A stretch of DNA of 6,569 nt from DASYTH01 sp035942955 (GTDB lineage Bacteria > Actinomycetota > Actinomycetes > Mycobacteriales > Pseudonocardiaceae): positions 1 to 6,569 of the forward strand of contig NZ_DASZCQ010000337.1 in the NCBI RefSeq assembly GCF_035942955.1. Direction: 5' to 3'. The notes under the pieces were generated by a model that had not been told where the DNA came from, did no database searches, and saw only the letters and a list, made by a program, of their open reading frames with translations. The position numbers and the translations under genes are program-made. Below, in pieces: positions 5,662-6,569 of the stretch (positions within the stretch are counted from its first letter, which is position 1; each line of letters opens with the position of its first letter).

Positions 5662-6479
5662 TGCTTCGCGCCTGGCAAGATGTGATCTGCAAGTGGCGGC
5701 TGGCGTCGGACGAGGTGCCGGACGAGGCGTCCGACGCGCAGCGCCGCTTCCATACGGCCAGGTCCGCACTCCTGCGGGGGCAGCTGGACGAGGCGCTCAC
5801 CGGCTTCGAAAGAGCCGCCGAGCTGCGGGAACATCCACACGATCAGGTGGGGATCGGCGACGTCCACCTTGCCCGCGGCCGGTGGCAGCTCGCAGCGGAG
5901 TGTTACCGGCGTGCGCTCGACGCCGACGGTGCAGACTTGCTCGCCCTTTTGGGCATGTCCCAGGTCTGGGTTGCGCAGGGCGACGCCGCACGCGCGGTGC
6001 CCGACCTCGAGCGGCTGCTTGCCGAGCGGCCGGACGATCCGGTCGTGCGCTACTACCTGGCCAGCACCTGGTGCTCGGTCGCGGAGCAGTGCCGCAGCCA
6101 GACCGCCGACGAGGTCCTGGTGATCACCAGCGAGCACCAGCTGCGCATCTGCGACCGGGCCGCGCGCCGGATCCTGAGCCTCGGCGTCGACGACGACGAA
6201 TTGGTCCGCGGCGCCCGCCGGCTGGCCGCCGAGGTAGCCGCCAGCCGGCGGTGGAGCTGGGCCCCGGAGGGGATCGCGGTCAGCCTTGCCGTGCTCGTTA
6301 TGTCGCTCGGCCTGACCATGGTGGTCGCCGGCGGCGCGCTCAACAGCGTCGGTCTTGTGGTCTCCGGCGTGGTCCTCGGCGGCGCCATGCTGTTGCTGAT
6401 CGTGCTCAGGTTTCGCCGCCAAGCCTGGCAGCAGCGCGCCGAGTCGATGGCCCCGTCGATCGCCAAACCCGGGGTCTAA
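5661..6479 (+). CDS. TPR protein with C-terminal two-helix membrane anchor
   Basis: 272 residues from ATG 5661 to TAA. Three tetratricopeptide-like repeats sit at about 26-59 (RSALLRGQLDEALTGFERAAEL), 60-92 (GIGDVHLARGRWQLAAECYRRAL) and 93-127 (GMSQVWVAQGDAARAVPDLERLL), with G/A at position 8 and A at about position 20. A further helical region at ~128-197 includes YYLASTWCSVAEQCRSQTAD and LRICDRAARRILSLG. Two adjacent hydrophobic helices follow at ~204-225 and ~229-250, then a basic tail RFRRQ. The arrangement predicts both termini in the cytoplasm with the TPR part as a docking surface at the inner face of the membrane. No catalytic motif is visible. The start is uncertain: GGTGAT sits close to the ATG but is a weak Shine-Dalgarno, and an in-frame GTG at 5682 is possible. 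It is divergent from the stalked sensor-like protein and is followed by a repeat and a hairpin. Its partner and function are unknown. Confidence 0.88.
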   Translation: MLRAWQDVICKWRLASDEVPDEASDAQRRFHTARSALLRGQLDEALTGFERAAELREHPHDQVGIGDVHLARGRWQLAAECYRRALDADGADLLALLGMSQVWVAQGDAARAVPDLERLLAERPDDPVVRYYLASTWCSVAEQCRSQTADEVLVITSEHQLRICDRAARRILSLGVDDDELVRGARRLAAEVAASRRWSWAPEGIAVSLAVLVMSLGLTMVVAGGALNSVGLVVSGVVLGGAMLLLIVLRFRRQAWQQRAESMAPSIAKPGV

Positions 6480-6481
6480 GT

Positions 6482-6519
6482 GGTGTTTTCTAGCTCGGGC
6501 TGTGTTCTCTAGCTCGGGC
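6482..6519. repeat. Two-copy 19-bp tandem repeat after the TPR gene
   Basis: GGTGTTTTCTAGCTCGGGC (6482-6500) and TGTGTTCTCTAGCTCGGGC (6501-6519) abut, with two differences in 19 positions. The unit is richer in T and contains CTAG, rare in such genomes, unlike the surrounding sequence. It begins 3 bases after the TPR stop and ends at the base of a hairpin. It may be part of a dispersed repeat; a protein-binding site is possible but unsupported. Confidence 0.75.
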
Positions 6520-6551
6520 AAGGCCGCCGGGCGCCTTCGGCGCCGGCCTTG
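6519..6551 (+). terminator. Bulged terminator-like hairpin after the TPR gene
   Basis: The outer helix pairs CAAGGCC (6519-6525) with GGCCTTG (6545-6551), there is a 4-base bulge GCCG (6526-6529) on the left side, and the inner helix is GGCGCC (6530-6535) with GGCGCC (6539-6544) around a TTC loop. That gives 13 bp in all. The tail GGTCGGGTTGCTT is only weakly T-rich. Its position 39 bases after the TPR stop suits a terminator. Confidence 0.65.
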
Positions 6552-6569
6552 GGTCGGGTTGCTTGGTGG

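Noticed and set aside
5604..6521. Upstream extension of the minus-strand frame that ends at 4845 (558 codons in total)
   Set aside because: It lies wholly antisense to the TPR gene, whose repeats and membrane helices are clear, and the antisense product has no recognisable domain order. Long open antisense frames are expected in GC-rich DNA.

Overview
This is a GC-rich stretch (roughly 70% G+C, codons ending almost only in G or C) from an actinobacterium. A long Arg/Gly/Asp-rich insertion in Rho, a 72-residue four-cysteine L31, a sigma-R-like promoter and actinobacterial-type DnaA boxes support that. A Pseudonocardiales-like source is my guess from general appearance and has not been tested.

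Layout. The window opens inside rho (2-1723, + strand, 5' end missing), the transcription termination factor. A strong 16-bp inverted repeat (1744-1783) separates it from a convergent small membrane-protein gene of unknown function (1795-2172, - strand). A 236-base non-coding stretch (2173-2408) carries a promoter that closely fits the sigma-R/SigH disulfide-stress consensus, followed by rpmE (L31, 2409-2627). A hairpin lies between rpmE and prfA (RF1, 2693-3766). prfA overlaps prmC (the methyltransferase that modifies the RF1 GGQ glutamine, 3763-4632) by four bases. So rpmE-prfA-prmC is a translation module: a zinc-type ribosomal protein, a release factor, and the enzyme that modifies that release factor.

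After prmC comes a 212-base gap (4633-4844) with two DnaA-box-like 9-mers facing each other and a terminator-like hairpin. Beyond it lies a divergent pair. On the - strand is a membrane-anchored protein with a Thr/Pro-rich stalk and an extracytoplasmic domain like those on the outer side of some actinobacterial Ser/Thr kinases, but with no kinase (4845-5591). On the + strand is a TPR protein with a C-terminal two-helix membrane hairpin (5661-6479). They share a 69-base intergenic stretch. The right end holds two copies of a 19-bp tandem repeat and a bulged terminator-like hairpin (6482-6551).

In many actinobacteria rho, rpmE, prfA, prmC and a Sua5/TsaC-type gene follow one another on one strand. 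Here the run is interrupted by the minus-strand gene after rho, and no Sua5/TsaC gene follows prmC within this window. The least explained part is the divergent membrane pair. I do not see a clearly new defence, mobile or RNA-based system, and no tRNA, rRNA, CRISPR array or transposase.
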